Shown: piece by piece, positions 1 through 6,741 of the stretch
Layout of the letters: each line of letters begins with the position of its first letter
Numbering within the stretch: position 1 is the first letter of the stretch
Source: Zygnema cylindricum
Lineage: Eukaryota; Streptophyta; Zygnematophyceae; Zygnematales; Zygnemataceae
Assembly (NCBI GenBank): GCA_037447655.1
Contig: JBBHKE010001258.1
Coordinates: forward strand, 578,327-591,713
Reading direction: 5' to 3'
Length of the DNA: 13,387 nucleotides
Position numbers and translations under genes: made by a program
The notes under the pieces: model-generated
Told to the model about the DNA's origin: nothing
The model's database searches: none
Seen by the model: only the letters and a program-made list of their open reading frames with translations

Positions 1-509
1 CCTTGAGCACACCCACTACAATCATCCAAAGTCTCATTATCTCCAAAATGTATGCCCTCAACTACACCCGTTTTCTTCATTTCCTTCAATCTATCTAGAT
101 GCACATGTCCCAATCTTTTATGCCACATTCACAAATCACTTACACCCGCATAGTAAACTCCCGTCTTTCCATTACTCAAATTCAACCTAAACATTCCTTG
201 GCTACCCTTTTCAGCTGTGAAGTACACTTCATTCTAATAGCTAGCAACGAAGACTCCTTTCTTAGTACTAGTCTCAAAGCCCTTATCATCTAAGACCGAC
301 GTAGAGATAAGATTTTTGTTCAGCTCTGGGATAAAAAGAACATCAGAGAAAGTGACTATAGATGTCTTTCCATCAACTAGGACCCTCAAATCTACTGATC
401 CCACTGAATTAGTGGTCACTATCCTCCCATCCCCATACTCTATCTCTACAGTAGGGATCTTTCTCATTTTGGTAAACAATGGTTTTTCTCTACACATATG
501 CATAGAGGC

Positions 510-518
510 TCCTGAATC
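510..518 (-). other. Copia aspartic protease active site (DSG)
   Basis: The codons for D-S-G lie inside WIIDSGASMHMC. In retroelement aspartic proteases this motif provides the catalytic Asp of each half of the dimer. It sits about 23 codons after the stop at 587-585. The domain is otherwise open to the next stop at 236-234. Confidence 0.9.
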
Positions 519-746
519 AATGATCCATCCTTCTTCAGGAGCTTCTTTCACTCCACCGAAAGCACACTTTTGCCTCCTTCGAATCTATGGCTCACCTTTC
601 ACCTCCAACTCCTCGTCGAGGAGAAGTTCTCCATCGTCATCATCGGAATCCTCTCCCACGACTTGTGTCGCAACAAATGCCTTCTTTTTCCTTCCGGCCG
701 GTTTTCCAATCGATTCCTCCTTCAATCTTAACTCCGTCAACTTAGT

Positions 747-788
747 GCACTCCGCCATGTAGTGTCCCGGCTTCTTACAAAAATGGCA
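747..788 (-). other. Gag CCHC zinc knuckle
   Basis: The minus strand encodes CHFCKKPGHYMAEC, a perfect CX2CX4HX4C knuckle. It is the nucleocapsid RNA-binding motif of retroelement Gag proteins. It lies between a Gly/Arg-rich stretch and the acidic linker before the protease, its usual place in copia elements, and all four zinc ligands are intact. Confidence 0.93.
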
Positions 789-1663
789 AAGCCCCTTTGG
801 AGCCCGTGGTCCAGGTCCGTCATGGTTTCCTCTTCCTCCTCCACCAAAATTCCCATAAGGTTTCTTGGAATCCTTATCCCCCCAGTTAGTACCAGCAGCC
901 AATGCTTGAACACTCTTTCCCCCTCTCCGAATCTCAATTGTGCTTTCCCGAACCAAAATCATTCCCACAACAGAGTTCCAGATCCATCGATGATCTGGGA
1001 AGTCCTGAACCCTGTTAACAATGTTTTCATAATCATCTGGGAGTTTCATCAACAAAGTATTCACCTTCTCTTTCTCGGTCTCCCTTTTCCCTGCACTCTC
1101 CAACTCCATAAATAACCCAGCCAAGTCATTACAAAAATCTAACATCTTTCCCCCTTTGTATACATATGCTTGTACCTTCTGATCAGCCAGCTTCTGCTGC
1201 TGAATCGTACCACTCTTGTAAATGTTGACAAGAGCCTCCTACAACTCGTTTGCCTTGTCAACATGAAGATGAGGTGTAGCCACTGCCTGGGTGAGACGCC
1301 CGAGAATAAAATGAGTCGCCACCGTATTGTTGAAATCCCAGATTTCACTATCATTAGCCTCGGTTTTCTGAAAATCTACTATCGGAACCGATCCAGTAGG
1401 CATCGGTGTGAGTTTCTCCTTCCCCTTCTCCTTCCCTATGTCCGACACGATGCTTTCTCCAACATCCTCTACCTCCTCTGCCCCCGCAGATCCTCCTGTG
1501 AACCGAGATCCTCCAAACCCTGGTTGAACCCCCAATTTTGCAGATGGCCGTCGCACACGACCACTCACAATTCCCCAAAGCCTTTTTTCAAACAATGCAC
1601 CCCTCATCATAGTTTCCCAATAAATAAACCCTGTTCCATTAAAAATGGGCACCCTAGAGGGTA

Positions 1664-1674
1664 GGCCCATAACC
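1664..1674 (-). other. Primer-binding site, internal initiator-tRNA type, overlapping gag ATG
   Basis: Immediately after the LTR terminus (..TACA) the minus strand reads GGTTATGGGCC. This is complementary to GGCCCAUAACC, the conserved anticodon-stem/loop region of eukaryotic initiator tRNA-Met. It is not complementary to the tRNA 3' end, whose usual plant copia site is TGGTATCAGAGC. Priming by an internal half-tRNA is established for Drosophila copia. The ATG inside this match (1670-1668) opens the gag frame, so primer site and start codon overlap. The position fits exactly. The tRNA sequence is recalled, not searched. Confidence 0.75.
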
Positions 1675-2012
1675 TGTAATTATATGACCTCCATTGGTAC
1701 ACAGAATGTCCAGCTTATGTGAAGCCTCTAGGATAGTATATGCACTTTTGACTTTGAAAATAAATAATTCCCACCGTGGGACGCAAAATCTCTGACCAAC
1801 TACACCCCTATGTAGCCTGGACTCCCTTGAGTCCGCAGCAAAAAGAATCATTGAATTTGCTCACCTGAGCATTAAGTTATGGCTGACCAAAGTTGGTCTA
1901 TAAATACAAATGCACTCTGGGAGAGAGGCTGGAAAACTAAAAATATTCTAAGTCCTAAGCAACCTCTCTAAGCCTACTACTAAGGTACTTTGACCAATCA
2001 TAAGACTGTAAA

Positions 2013-2049
2013 GTACAAGAAGGTACAGGTACCGCTGTACTTCTTGTAC
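2013..2049. repeat. Strong hairpin in LTR A
   Basis: The arms at 2013-2028 (GTACAAGAAGGTACAG) and 2035-2049 (CTGTACTTCTTGTAC) are complementary except for one bulged base, around a 6-base loop. The homologous part of LTR B near 6345-6410 also has GTAC-rich sequence but pairs less well. It would fold in the RNA of either strand. Its role is unknown; LTR R/U5 regions often hold polyadenylation or packaging structures, but nothing here proves that. Confidence 0.6.
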
Positions 2050-2140
2050 GACCATAGTACGGCATGGCAATTCCGCTAACGCGTGTCAGTTCCGGAGCCG
2101 TTGTTGCTCCTCCCGTGATATCCGCTACCCAACCATATGT

Positions 2141-2161
2141 TGCCACGTGTCATCCACCGAC
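2141..2161. promoter_or_regulatory. G-box/ABRE-like motif with adjacent DRE-like core in LTR A
   Basis: GCCACGTGTCA contains the palindromic G-box CACGTG (2144-2149). ACCGAC, the DRE/CRT core, follows at 2156-2161. In plants these are binding cores for bZIP and DREB/CBF factors in stress-responsive promoters. LTR B keeps ACGTG motifs in the corresponding area (6232-6257) but not the DRE core. Motifs this short occur by chance, so regulation is only inferred. Confidence 0.4.
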
Positions 2162-2403
2162 ATCTGGTCCGCAAACTGTTAAACGGCTATTCCGGCATTC
2201 CGGCTCCACTGTGAGCCGTTCGATCAGATCTAAACATTTGATTTCGTCCGTCGAAAATTAAATGTTAATTCGTATATTTTGTGCGGTCCCGATTTCGTGC
2301 GGACCGGTATGTTTCGATGCATAAATCGTCCCGTAATTAGTTAAATGAAATGTCCGGCGCGGTATGGCATTAAATAAATATCGCGCCATATTCATTTATC
2401 TAT

Positions 2404-2490
2404 ATCTTCAAGACTTACTGGATAAGGCTCTCGGCTAGTCCGTACGGTTATCATCCAGAGGTCACTGGATCAAGTCCTTCAAGTGGCAGT
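2404..2490 (+). repeat. tRNA-like (SINE-head-like) unit antisense in LTR A
   Basis: Against the LTR's own orientation, the plus strand shows an A-box-like segment at about 2410-2421 (AAGACTTACTGG, followed by ATAAGGC) and a B-box-like GGATCAAGTCC at 2467-2477, against the consensus GGTTCGANTCC. The A-to-B start spacing is 57 nt, as in a tRNA with a long variable arm. The same unit with the same spacing lies antisense in LTR B. No acceptor stem pairing is apparent, so it is not a functional tRNA gene. It may be a SINE captured by the ancestral LTR, or a tRNA-like accident. Confidence 0.5.
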
Positions 2491-2644
2491 TATATTTTGC
2501 AGAAAAACTGTACCGGAAGATCTGCCTGTCTCCTTCAGCTGCAGCAGGCAGCCATGGCTGTCTGCAGGTCCTCAGTGACTGCGATAAGTATGAGGGCTGT
2601 AGTAAGTCCACAAGAAAGACTACAAAATACCTCTCTTTTCAACA

Positions 2645-2791
2645 TTTGATACTTTCACTAGAAAGGGAGTTTTTACAGCCCAGTATGGGGATGAAGTTTA
2701 CTTCACTGCAGATAAGGGTAGCCAAAGAATGTTTAGGCTTAACCTGAGTAATGAAAAGAATAATCTTACTATGTTGGTGTCCCAAAATTGA
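2645..2791 (+). pseudogene. pol: Copia GAG-pre-integrase domain, N-terminal fragment
   Basis: From 2645 the frame reads FDTFTRKGVFTAQYGDEVYF and on through FRLNLSN to a TGA at 2789-2791. It aligns with element A's minus-strand stretch that follows its protease (ETSTKKGVF, NEVYFTAEKGSQGMFRLNLSN). It has no start codon because its 5' part is cut off by the LTR of A at 2644. At about 2780-2789 a net one-base loss moves the domain into the frame starting at 2788. Confidence 0.8.
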
Positions 2792-3312
2792 TGATTTGGC
2801 ATAAGCGGTTGGGGCATGTGCATTTTGATAGGTTGAGGGAGATGAAGAAGCTGGGTGTGGTAGAAGGCATTCAGTTCAGTGATAATGAAATGGTGGAAGA
2901 TTGTAGTGGTTGTGCCCAAGGAAAAACTCACAGACTTCCTTTTCCAAAAGCTGCCACATATAGGGGGGAAAAAGTACTAGATTTGATCCAAACAGATATC
3001 TGGGGACCAGCAAAGGTACCCTCAGTTGGAGGGAAAAGATATATGTTGACAATCACTGATGATTGGTCTAGATATTCTAAAGTTTATGTTCTAAAAACAA
3101 AGTCAGAAACACCAACTTACTTCAAAGAATACAAAGCCTGGAGTGAGAAGTTGCATGGAACCCCCATTAAGAGAATAAGGAGTGATAATGGGGGAGAGTA
3201 TACCTCCGACCAATTTGAGGAATACTTAAGAGATGAGGGAGTTCAACACCAGAAAACTGTACCACATAATCCGGAACAAAATGGTGTAGCAGAAAGGCTA
3301 AACCGACACTAA
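2788..3312 (+). pseudogene. pol: Copia pre-integrase zinc finger and integrase catalytic core
   Basis: Integrase joins retrotransposon cDNA to host DNA. This segment starts LMIWHKRLGHVH. It shows the HHCC zinc-binding residues (His in HKRLGH, Cys in CSGC, about residues 5, 10, 39, 42). The DD35E triad is complete: Asp 70 (QTDIWGP), Asp 133 (RSDNGGEY) and Glu 169 (GVAER), with 35 residues between the last two. The frame closes four codons after the catalytic Glu, at TAA 3310-3312, because one base is missing near 3304; the next frame continues into the expected integrase sequence. The 2788 start is the frameshift point, not a real initiation site. The catalytic residues are intact but the protein is broken. 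Confidence 0.88.
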
Positions 3313-3608
3313 GAGATAGTGTATGTAGTATGTTGGCTGACAAGAAAATAGGAAAGAGATTTTGGGACGAAGCCATGAACTGTGCCAATTACATTAAAAA
3401 TAGAGTCCTCACATCATCAGTCAAAGGTATGACACCTTATGAGAGATGGGTTGGAAGAAAACCAGATATCTCTCACTTTAAAGTTTTTGGTAGTCAAGTT
3501 TACAGTCTAGATACGGATAAGAAAAACTGGAAACTTGATGCTAAGGAAAACCTGGATATTTTGTGGGATATGATGAGGATGTTAAGGGATATAGAGTTTA
3601 TGACTTAG
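3313..3608 (+). pseudogene. pol: Copia integrase C-terminal part
   Basis: This continues the integrase after the break near 3304, with SMLADKKIGKRFWDEAMNCA, NYIKNRVLTSSVKGMTPYE and FKVFGSQVYSLD, the conserved copia integrase C-terminal region (W.EA....YI.NR, TPYE.W.G.KP, H.K.FG). It diverges from the family after KNWKLDAK at about 3542, where a one-base deletion shifts the true frame. The remaining residues to 3608 are out-of-frame. The ATG at 3330 is internal and not a real start. Confidence 0.85.
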
Positions 3609-4900
3609 CAAAGCAAGATATCATTCTGGTAAAACACCTAGCTGTCATGGATGAAGGAAAGTCAATTGACCCCTTTAAATATACTAAGAAGATAAGAATC
3701 AGGTTTGAGTCCGAGAGTGAGGAGAATTATGTTTTTCCCGAAAAGAACATGAGTGATACCGTGATTGCAGATTCAGGTGAGATCCAAGATACAGGAGATC
3801 TACCAGATACTCCACATATTCCCATGGATTTCGAGGACACAGAAGAGGAGGAATCGGAACCATCTTCCATGAATAGGGGAGCTAATGAGACACTAACGAG
3901 GAACCCAAGACTTCCCTCTATTCCAGCTTCAGAATTTGAAGGGGGGAGAAGGAGCAGCAAAAGGCTACAAGAGAAACATGCGGCTCATAAGTTAACTAAG
4001 CTATCACATCCTGATAAGCCTCAGTCATACTTGGAGGCAGTGAACAGTCCAGAAAAGGACAGATGTATCAGGGCTATAAATGATGAAATGGCTTCCATCA
4101 TGGAAGCAAATACCTGGGAACTAGCGGATTGCCCTCCAGACAGAAAACCTATTGGGTGTAAATGGGTCTTTAAACTAAAACTAAACCCTGACAATACCAT
4201 CGAAAGATATAAGGCTCGTTTGGTGGCAAAGGGTTTCACCCAAAAGGAGGGGATTGACTATGAGGAGACATTCGCCCCAGTTGTTCGTTTCCCATCAGTC
4301 ACGATTCTCCTTAGTCTAGCAGCAGCGGAAGACATGGAAATTCATCAAATGGACATTAAGACCGTCTTCCTCAATGGTGAGTTAGAGGAAGAAATCTTCA
4401 TCAGGCAACCAGAGGGATTTGTGGAGAATGGAAAAGAGAGTAAAGTCTGCAGGCTCATTAAATCCTTTTATGGACTTAAGCAGGCTCCACGACAGTGGAA
4501 TAAGAAACTAGATGAGTTTCTTACTGGTCTAGGATATACAAGGATCAGCTCTGACCATTCCATCTATATGTTTGAGGATGATAATGGTGTGGTCTTTATT
4601 GCAATTTATGTGGATGATCTGCTGGTGTTAAGTAAGTCTTTGGAAAAGATGAATAAGTTGAAGAAAGATCTTAGAAGCAGATTTGACATGAAAGATTTAG
4701 GGGAGGCAAGATATATTTTGGGAATTCAAATGGAAAGAGATAGGGGTAAAAAGATCATAAGACTCACTCAGAAAGAAGCAATAGGAAATATGCTGGAGGA
4801 ATTTCAAATGGAGAAAGCTAACAGTTGTACCACTCCCATGGACTTGAAAAAAGTAAGTGATGGGAGTGTAGAAGGAGGAGTGATAATCTTAGATGATTAG
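3563..4900 (+). pseudogene. pol: Copia integrase tail, linker and reverse transcriptase
   Basis: Reverse transcriptase copies element RNA to cDNA. The frame enters at about 3543 (GYFVGYDEDVKGYRVYDL, the copia GYD..KGYR.YD motif). It then has an acidic, Ser-rich linker and RT_RVT2: NTWELADCPPDRKPIGCKW, YKARLVAKGFTQ, DYEETFAPVVR, the first catalytic Asp in QMDIKTVFLNGE (4352-4354), RQPEGFV, SFYGLKQAPRQW, and the active-site YVDD at 4607-4618, with LGIQMERD beyond. The RT catalytic Asps are intact. A TAG at 4898-4900 interrupts the polyprotein, and the next ORF starts at 4901 in the same frame, so it is a simple nonsense break before RNase H. The ATG at 3563 is internal. Confidence 0.92.
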
Positions 4901-5608
4901 ATGAGTCTAGAGGAGAGAGAGTTTATGAAGTCTATTCCTTACAAACAGTTCGTAGGAAGTTTGATCTACTTTATGAACTGTACAAGGCCAAACATAGCGG
5001 CAGCAGTAGGTGTCTTCAGTAGGAGTCTCAACGATACTAGAAAGAGAGATTGGGAGGCACCCAAGAGAGTCATGAGATATCTGGTTGGAACCAGAGAATT
5101 ATGGTTGCATGTAGGAGGGGAGCACACTGATATCACCACTTGGAGTGATGCCAGTTATGGGGATGCACCTTTGAGAAGATGCACTTCTGGATATGTTTTG
5201 TATGTGGGGGAAGGTGCTTGCTGTTGGAGCAGAAAGCAACAAAATGTGGTCACTCAGTCTACTATGGAGGCTGAGTATATGGCGTCTTGTTCCGCTGTAA
5301 AAGAACTAATGTGGGTGAAGTCATTATTGCAAGAACTGGGATATATGAAGGAGGGAGTGCATGAAATCTTTTGTGATAATCAAGCTACAATCGCAATTTC
5401 AGCCAATCCAAAACACCATTTCAAAGCAAAACATATTGACATAAGATTAAGCTTCGTAAGAGAAAAAGTTGAAAATAAAATTTTAAATCTTGTATATAGA
5501 CTTGATGAAGAAATGGTGGTTGACATGATGACCAAACCTGTGCCCTCTCCTAAATTAAAACAGTGTCAGGAAAAATGCGGGTTGAAAGAAAAATTAAAAT
5601 TAGACTAG
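4901..5608 (+). pseudogene. pol: Copia RNase H domain
   Basis: RNase H removes template RNA during cDNA synthesis. In frame with the RT after a single TAG, this reads EREFMKSIPYKQFVGSLIYF, CTRPNIAAAVGVFSR, TWSDASYGD, RCTSGYVLYVG, STMEAEYMA, FCDNQATIAI and HHFKAKHIDIR. Acidic catalytic residues are present: Asp 5147-5149, Glu 5273-5275 and Asp 5375-5377. The natural terminator is TAG 5606-5608, directly followed by the polypurine tract. This segment is complete and unbroken, but it could only be made as part of the interrupted polyprotein. Confidence 0.92.
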
Positions 5609-5621
5609 AAAATAAGGGGAG
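5609..5621 (+). other. Polypurine tract (plus-strand primer site)
   Basis: AAAATAAGGGGAG lies immediately upstream of the LTR's TGTTG and immediately downstream of the RNase H stop codon. Purine-rich tracts here resist RNase H and prime plus-strand cDNA in LTR elements. One T interrupts it. Confidence 0.85.
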
Positions 5622-5703
5622 TGTTGAAATTAATAGATTTGTTCAGTATTTTCTTGGTTTAAAATGTTAGTATAAAAGAAAAAGAAAAAGGACAGACAGC
5701 CTA

Positions 5704-5839
5704 CCTACACCTCCTCTCTCTACCCCCCATACTTGTTGTAGTCACTGAAGGATAGAGAGAGTGGTTGATCCCCTACACCTCCTCTCTCTACCCCCCATAC
5801 TTGTTGTAGTCACTGAAGGATAGAGAGAGTGGTTGATCC
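5704..5839. repeat. Perfect 68-bp tandem duplication in LTR B
   Basis: Two identical 68-bp units, 5704-5771 and 5772-5839, each start CCTACACCTCC and end GGTTGATCC. LTR A has one diverged equivalent (2570-2600 region, CTCAGTGACT and AAGTATG). Zero differences while the LTR as a whole is well diverged from A suggests the duplication is recent, or an assembly artefact. Confidence 0.93.
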
Positions 5840-5884
5840 ATGGCTGCCTTAGTTCAACAGGCAGATATTTTTAAGGCTACTAAA

Positions 5885-5985
5885 AATATACCTGACGGAC
5901 CCGGGATTTGATCCCAGTATCTGCGGTTCGTCAAGCTGGCCGATAGTGGTTAGCTTTATCCTACTAGACTAGGACCAATGCTAAA
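5885..5985 (-). repeat. tRNA-like (SINE-head-like) unit antisense in LTR B
   Basis: On the minus strand TAGTCTAGTAGG (5971-5960) fits the pol III A-box consensus TRGYNNARNNGG. GGATCAAATCC (5914-5904) resembles the B-box and sits in a T-arm-like hairpin, CTGGG and CCCGG around a 7-base loop. The box spacing is 57 nt, the same as in LTR A. No acceptor stem closes, so it is not a working tRNA. A tRNA-derived SINE head fixed in this LTR family is the favoured reading. Confidence 0.55.
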
Positions 5986-6004
5986 TGCTATAGTATATGA
6001 TAGA

Positions 6005-6013
6005 TATATAAAT
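6005..6013 (+). promoter_or_regulatory. Candidate TATA box of LTR B
   Basis: TATATAAAT lies in sense orientation about 385 bp into the LTR, where a U3 promoter would be expected. The surrounding sequence is AT-rich, so chance is possible. The transcription start is not determinable from sequence. Confidence 0.4.
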
Positions 6014-6231
6014 ATTTAGGAAGGAGCAAATCCATTTAACTAAAACTGTGTACGGCGTACATGGATACAGTTTTATAAATGTACCAATTCAAAACGGATA
6101 CCACGCATTTTGTTTCGACAACGAAACAAATATCGCGCAAGTATTTATTACGGCCAAGATTGCGTCTCGCTGCAAATCCAACGGCGCACATCATCGCCGA
6201 AATCCCGGAGTAGTCACTTTGGCGTTTAGTG

Positions 6232-6257
6232 ACGTGGCATGACCTGGAGCCACGTGG
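6232..6257. promoter_or_regulatory. Pair of ACGTGG motifs in LTR B
   Basis: ACGTGG occurs at 6232-6237 and again at 6252-6257, the second within the full G-box CACGTG (6251-6256). They are 20 bp apart, in the part of the LTR homologous to the G-box region of LTR A. They lie downstream of the candidate TATA box, which weakens a promoter role. Confidence 0.35.
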
Positions 6258-6741
6258 AGAGATGACATTCGGTCATAGGAATTCCGAGGAATGTACGGAC
6301 GAGTGAAAAGAAGACACGCGTCCGCTTAATAGTCCTGTCGTACATAGGCTGTACAAAAGGTAGACCGGCAGTAGTACTTTTTGGTATGGTACAGTAATAT
6401 GATTGGTCTTTACTTCAGTAGATAGACGTTATTAGAGGAAATCAGGACTTAGAAAATTTTGGTAGGCAGTCACCTCTCCCTTTGAGAGTTTGTACAAATT
6501 GGCATTTTTTACAGCTTCATAACTTATCGGCTGGTCGACCGTTTTCAGTGATTCTTTTTGCTACAAACTCAGGGGAGTCTAGGCTGCACATGGGTGCAGT
6601 CAAATTGTCAGTGTGACTTTTTGGGCAGCACTAGCTATGGGTTAAAGTGGGCTAGTTAACAACTATCTAGAGGCTTCCTGTATTCTGTAGTCCAATGGAG
6701 GACACAGAATTGCATACGCAAGAGTTGCAAGTATAATTATA

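Larger units (their letters stand above)
1..1670 (-). pseudogene. gag-pol: Degenerate copia gag-pol (gag, protease, start of pre-integrase), 3' truncated by window
   Basis: The polyprotein would give the particle-forming Gag and the pol enzymes. The start at 1670 gives MGLPSRVPIFNGTGFIYW, a normal copia Gag opening (VPIFNGT..YW). Gag motifs such as LLMKLPDDYENIV follow, then a basic Gly-rich stretch, a CCHC zinc knuckle at about 788-747 (CHFCKKPGHYMAEC), an acidic linker, and the aspartic protease WIIDSGASMHMC with its catalytic DSG at 518-510. Past the protease the frame reads into a GAG-pre-integrase domain with WHKRLGHVH. One frame stays in register from 1670 to 1, broken only by stops: TAG at 1241-1239 (within gag), TAG at 587-585 (gag/protease linker), TAG at 236-234 and TGA at 131-129. 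No frameshift is visible. The rest of the gene is outside the window. Identification is firm; loss of function is inferred from the four stops. Confidence 0.9.
1..2644 (-). mobile_element. Ty1/copia retrotransposon A, 5' part (LTR, PBS, gag, protease)
   Basis: Read on the minus strand this is the 5' portion of a copia LTR retrotransposon: LTR 2644-1675, primer-binding site 1674-1664, then a gag-pol frame from the ATG at 1670-1668 to the window edge. The gag, protease, pre-integrase order is the copia order. The integrase, RT, RNase H and 3' LTR would lie left of base 1. The LTR starts TGTTG at 2644 and ends TACA at 1675, and the base beyond 2644 belongs to another element in opposite orientation, so A looks inserted into element B. 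The elements are related: the shared pre-integrase stretch is clearly alignable, and the LTRs share many blocks but differ in length (970 against 1120 bp). They are therefore separate insertions, not the two halves of one element. Confidence 0.88.
1675..2644 (-). repeat. 5' LTR of copia element A (970 bp)
   Basis: The boundaries come from TG (2644, TGTTGAAAAGAG) and CA (1675, ..ATTACA). One side is followed directly by the primer-binding site, the other by coding sequence of element B. Read on the minus strand it aligns in blocks, in the same order, with the LTR at 5622-6741: TGTTGAAA at the start, an AAGTATG block, GGCAGCCATGG on the antisense strand (2547-2557 against 5848-5838), ATGATTGGTC, TCTAAGTCCT (antisense), CTAGAGGCTTC and CCAATGGAGG near the end. 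Short ORFs within it (for example 1955-2146 minus, 2064-2261 plus) have no support and are taken as chance. Confidence 0.88.
2645..6741 (+). mobile_element. Ty1/copia retrotransposon B, 3' part (pre-integrase to 3' LTR)
   Basis: Element B has the order GAG-pre-integrase, integrase, RT, RNase H, polypurine tract, 3' LTR, all on the plus strand; integrase before RT is diagnostic of copia. It begins without LTR, gag or protease, in the middle of the pre-integrase domain at the exact edge of A's LTR. The missing 5' half presumably lies left of the window beyond element A. The coding part is dead through three frameshifts and one nonsense codon. The 3' LTR ends ..ATTATA at 6741 where A's LTR ends ..ATTACA, so the terminal CA appears mutated to TA. 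Confidence 0.9.
5622..6741 (+). repeat. 3' LTR of copia element B (1120 bp)
   Basis: It starts TGTTGAAATTAATAG after the polypurine tract and ends ..TATAATTATA. Both ends are set by alignment with A's LTR (TGTTGAAA.. to ..TATAATTACA). Shared blocks along its length include TGATTGGTC (6401-6409), CTAGAGGCTTC and CCAATGGAGG. It is longer than A's LTR partly through a 68-bp tandem duplication and extra sequence near 6700-6730. A short ORF at 6048-6242 has no support. Confidence 0.85.

Noticed and set aside
316-762. 148-codon plus-strand ORF opposite gag/protease (also 762-1115 and 1170-1664)
   Set aside because: These are antisense shadows of the recognised minus-strand gag-pol frame.
5885-5985. 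A functional tRNA gene
   Set aside because: No 7-bp acceptor stem and no convincing anticodon arm; only A-box, B-box and T-arm resemblance.
6048-6242. 64-codon ORF within LTR B
   Set aside because: It lies in LTR noncoding sequence and no equivalent was noticed in LTR A.
1675-6741. The two LTRs as terminal inverted repeats of one large DNA transposon
   Set aside because: They do form a large inverted pair, but each is in the correct position for its own retroelement (PBS next to one, polypurine tract next to the other). The coding order also shows two separate copia elements.
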